A stretch of 64,000 nt of DNA from Primula veris (lineage: Eukaryota > Streptophyta > Magnoliopsida > Ericales > Primulaceae): positions 563,001 through 627,000 of the forward strand of contig OY821744.1 of the NCBI GenBank assembly GCA_963682055.1, written 5' to 3'. Below the pieces are notes generated by a model that saw only the letters and a list, made by a program, of their open reading frames with translations, ran no database searches and had not been told where the DNA came from. A program made the position numbers and the translations under genes. Every line of letters starts with the position of its first letter. Position 1 is the stretch's first letter. Shown here in pieces: positions 61,331-64,000 of the stretch.

Positions 61331-61830
61331 CCAAAAAAAGTCTTAAAAAGAGTTTGAGTAAAAACAGTCTGAGTAATTTTAAAAACATCCCGAGTCATTT
61401 TAAAAATAGTCTGTGCAACTTAAAAAGAGTCCGAGTAAGTTTAAAAAGAGTTTGAGTCATTTTAAAAACAGTCTGAGTCATTTTAAAAACAGTTTGAGTA
61501 AATTTAAAAATAGGCTGGGTAAATTAAAAAAGAGTGAGTAAATTAAAAAAAAGTTTGAGTAAATTTATAAACAGTATGGGTAAAAACAGTCTAAGTAAAA
61601 ACAGTCTGAATAAATTAAAAAAGAGTTTGAGTAATTTAAAAAGTCTGAGTCGTTTTGAGTTATTTTTTAAAACGGTCTATGTTATTTTAAAACAGTCTAA
61701 ATTATTTTAAGTCATTTTAAAAAATAGCCTGAGTTAATTTACGTCATTTTAAAAACAGTCTGAGTTGTTTGAATACATTTTAAAAACAGTCTGATTTGTT
61801 TTAAGACATTTTAAAAACATTTCATGGTTG
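61330..61830. repeat. Degenerate tandem array of ~20-bp units
   Basis: About 20 imperfect units follow the pattern TTTAAAAACAGTCTGAGTCA, with lengths varying from about 16 to 26 bp. It shows no open frame. Confidence 0.7.
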
Positions 61831-62388
61831 TGAGCAATTTAATTAATTAAAAGAAATTAAATACTCATATGCCCTCATTTTTCGTCTGTCATATACAATT
61901 TTCATTTTCCCAAATTCAATTAACGTGACAAAAAATCTTATTTTGTCTCTGGTGAGATGAACAATTCGGTATAAAAGCTTATATATTATCCTACTTCTAT
62001 ATTAGAAAAACAGATGTCAATTTTATGTACAAACCCATTCATTTATTTTCTTTCAGAGACTAAGTTGACTTGGAATATTTGAGTAATCACAAAAAGAGGA
62101 ATAAGTCTTTGTAAGAAAAAATTAATAAAACCTAATAAAATTGAATACACTACACATCCTTAGAAGAACGGTGAGATGAAACTTTTATTAGTAGAAAACT
62201 AGACGTGGGAGATGGAAATGAAGGTCATGGGTTAGATAGAAAAAGAAAAAGAAGAAGAAAAAGGAAAAGTATTAAATTTAATTTTAATTAATCGAATTGA
62301 TCACCACCATTGAAAATGAATATAACGAATGATTGATATTATAATGTAAACATAATATGTAAATTTATGTGTCGATAGATCATTTTTC

Positions 62389-62392
<4 letters not shown>

Positions 62393-62447
<55 letters not shown>
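62393..62447. repeat. (TA)n microsatellite
   Basis: A pure TA run of about 55 bp. A second TA run lies at 63022-63050. The stretch between them (62448-63020) has GC-rich CGTCG-type islands but no gene I can support. Confidence 0.9.
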
Positions 62448-62450
<3 letters not shown>

Positions 62451-63169
62451 GACATATGTGCATATATAGAGAGAAAAAGACAGGTAGAGGCGAATACGAC
62501 GAGCTCTCTCGTCAGAGTGGCGTCGAAGTCGTCGGTGACGGAGGCGTCATCGTCGTGGTCTAGAGAGAGAGTGAGATTTGAACAAATGAATTAAAACAGA
62601 TTTTTTAGGACTTTTATATTTAATTGAAATGTATCAATATTTAAATAGTTTTAAAAAAATTAGACCAATCCTTAAATAAGTTTGTAAGTAAGACCAATAT
62701 TTAAATAGTTTTGTTTTTATGGACCAATACTTAATTTACCCTATCTGGGGTATCTAATTATTATTAATTAGACCTTTGATTTTAGGAAAAATTAACAAAA
62801 CATATCACTTTTACAACTAAATCAACAAAAACATACCTTAAACTTTTTAACTATCAAAAACATACTTTGATGATGTCATCCTATTATTCTAATTTCATGT
62901 AACACTCTTTCATGTTTATACATAAAACCCTATCTTTCTCTCTCCTCTCCGGCAACGGTCGTTGTCTCTCCGACGACGGCTCATTGTCATAGTTTCTCTC
63001 TCTATCTCTCATGTCATATCGGTATATATATATATATATATATATATATACAAATATCGACACACATATTGATACATGTATATACATACATAACACATAT
63101 AGATGCATATAAATAGAATCATCAAACTTTACTCCGCCTCCATATCCCACCAAAAAAGTAAAAATAGAA

Positions 63170-63900
63170 GTTCATACCCCAATTTACAGAATTCATACCA
63201 ATTTACAGAATTCATACCCATTTTCAAGGTCATACCATAATTTGTAGATGTTATACCCTAATTCGTAAAGTTCATATCCTTATTTCGAAAGTTCATACTC
63301 CAATTTTTACATGTTCACATGAGGCCACATGTTCGCGATGCCATCAGCAATGACATAGCAATAAAACTTGCAAGGAGACACTTTCTTAGTGTTTGTGTTT
63401 TGCAGTTAATTAGGGTATTAAGTTTTAAAATTAGGGTATGAAGTTTTATAATTAGAATATGAACTATATGAATTCGTAGTATATGCTTGTTTACACATGG
63501 CAGTTAATTAGGGCATGAAATTTTAAAATTAGGGTATGAAGTTTTAAAATTAGGCTATGAAGTTTTAAAATTAGGGTATAAGTTTTATAATTAGGGTATG
63601 AAGTTTTAAAATTAAGGTATGAAATTTTAAAATTAGAGTATAAAGTTTTATAGTTAGGGTATGAAGTTTTAAAATTAGCATATGAAGTTTTATAATTAGT
63701 GTATGAACTTAAAAAATTAGGGTATGAATTGTACAAAATAATGATATGAAGTTTTATATTAAAAAAAATCGTATCCTTATTCTAAAAGTTCATACCCTTA
63801 TTCTAAAAGTCCATATCCTAATTCGTAAAGTTCATACCCCAATTTACAAATTCATATACTTATTTACAAAATTTATATCTATAATTTTTAACTGCATAGA
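63170..63900. repeat. Satellite-like array in three blocks of alternating orientation
   Basis: A 20-22-bp unit of the form AATTTACAAAGTTCATACCC repeats forward at about 63170-63310. It runs reversed (TTAGGGTATGAAGTTTTAAA, about 15 copies) at 63405-63740, and forward again at 63770-63900. A non-repeat insert separates the first two blocks. The reversed block happens to be open on the minus strand as a Tyr/Lys-rich repeat, which I take as a by-product of the period being a multiple of three. Confidence 0.8.
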
Positions 63901-64000
63901 CTTAATTCAAGAAGTCAATACACTTATTTTTCAAACGTATACATTTGTTAACAAATCGAACTCTTACCCGTCCTCCGATCTCGAACTTTCACGTCGCCGT

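Noticed and set aside
62448..63020. Possible gene start suggested by GC-rich CGTCG islands between two TA microsatellites
   Set aside because: No open frame with splice support could be built on either strand.
63491..63736. Tyr/Lys/Ser-rich repeat protein on the minus strand
   Set aside because: It is the translation of the 20-21-bp satellite. Only part of the array is open and there is no start context or homology.

Overview
The window is nuclear DNA of a flowering plant, most likely a eudicot. It has intron-rich genes with GT-AG introns, AT-rich spacers, plant transposons (Stowaway-like MITEs, hAT-like MITEs, TRIM elements, Ty3/gypsy and Ty1/copia LTR pieces) and plant-specific gene families. 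Species cannot be read from the sequence.

Layout. 1-2628 is the 5' end (LTR, primer binding site, open gag) of a Ty3/gypsy retrotransposon that reads leftwards out of the window. 5402-11530 (+) is an intact 18-exon NADPH-cytochrome P450 reductase gene (704 aa). 14.5-18.7 kb holds RLK A, an LRR receptor kinase with a non-RD kinase of the Xa21/FLS2/EFR type (class XII). 19413-23421 (-) is a six-exon glycerol-3-phosphatase-type HAD hydrolase (242 aa) with a complete TRIM retrotransposon in intron 3. 25075-27047 (+) is a tentative small gene of unknown function. 27520-27591 (+) is a tRNA-Thr(CGU) gene. 28.1-32.5 kb repeats the RLK unit (RLK B). 33.2-39.1 kb is a patchwork: an old exon split by a copia solo LTR, then a third, gutted RLK unit (C) that carries a 3.4-kb retroelement insertion with a 5S-rRNA-bearing Cassandra-like LTR and an ADP/ATP-carrier gene scrap. 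39489-50960 (-) is a complete ~20-exon LRR receptor kinase of subfamily VIII-1. 53.8-57.0 kb is a broken relative of it. 57.9-61.0 kb is a third intact class XII kinase (RLK D). 61-64 kb has only simple and tandem repeats.

How it fits together. The right three quarters is a receptor-kinase cluster, all on the minus strand. It grew by repeated copying of one unit (kinase plus a downstream N-terminal LRR stub and a hAT-like MITE), followed by sequence exchange and decay. RLK A is a mosaic of B-like and D-like blocks. RLK B has lost the DFG glycine (DFS) and the upstream sequence shared by A and D. Copy C is only fragments. No compact multi-gene system such as a CRISPR array, operon or biosynthetic cluster is visible. 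The most unusual items are the chimeric retroelement at 34085-37471, the restorable exon split by a solo LTR, the mosaic kinase, and the alternating-orientation satellite at the right edge.
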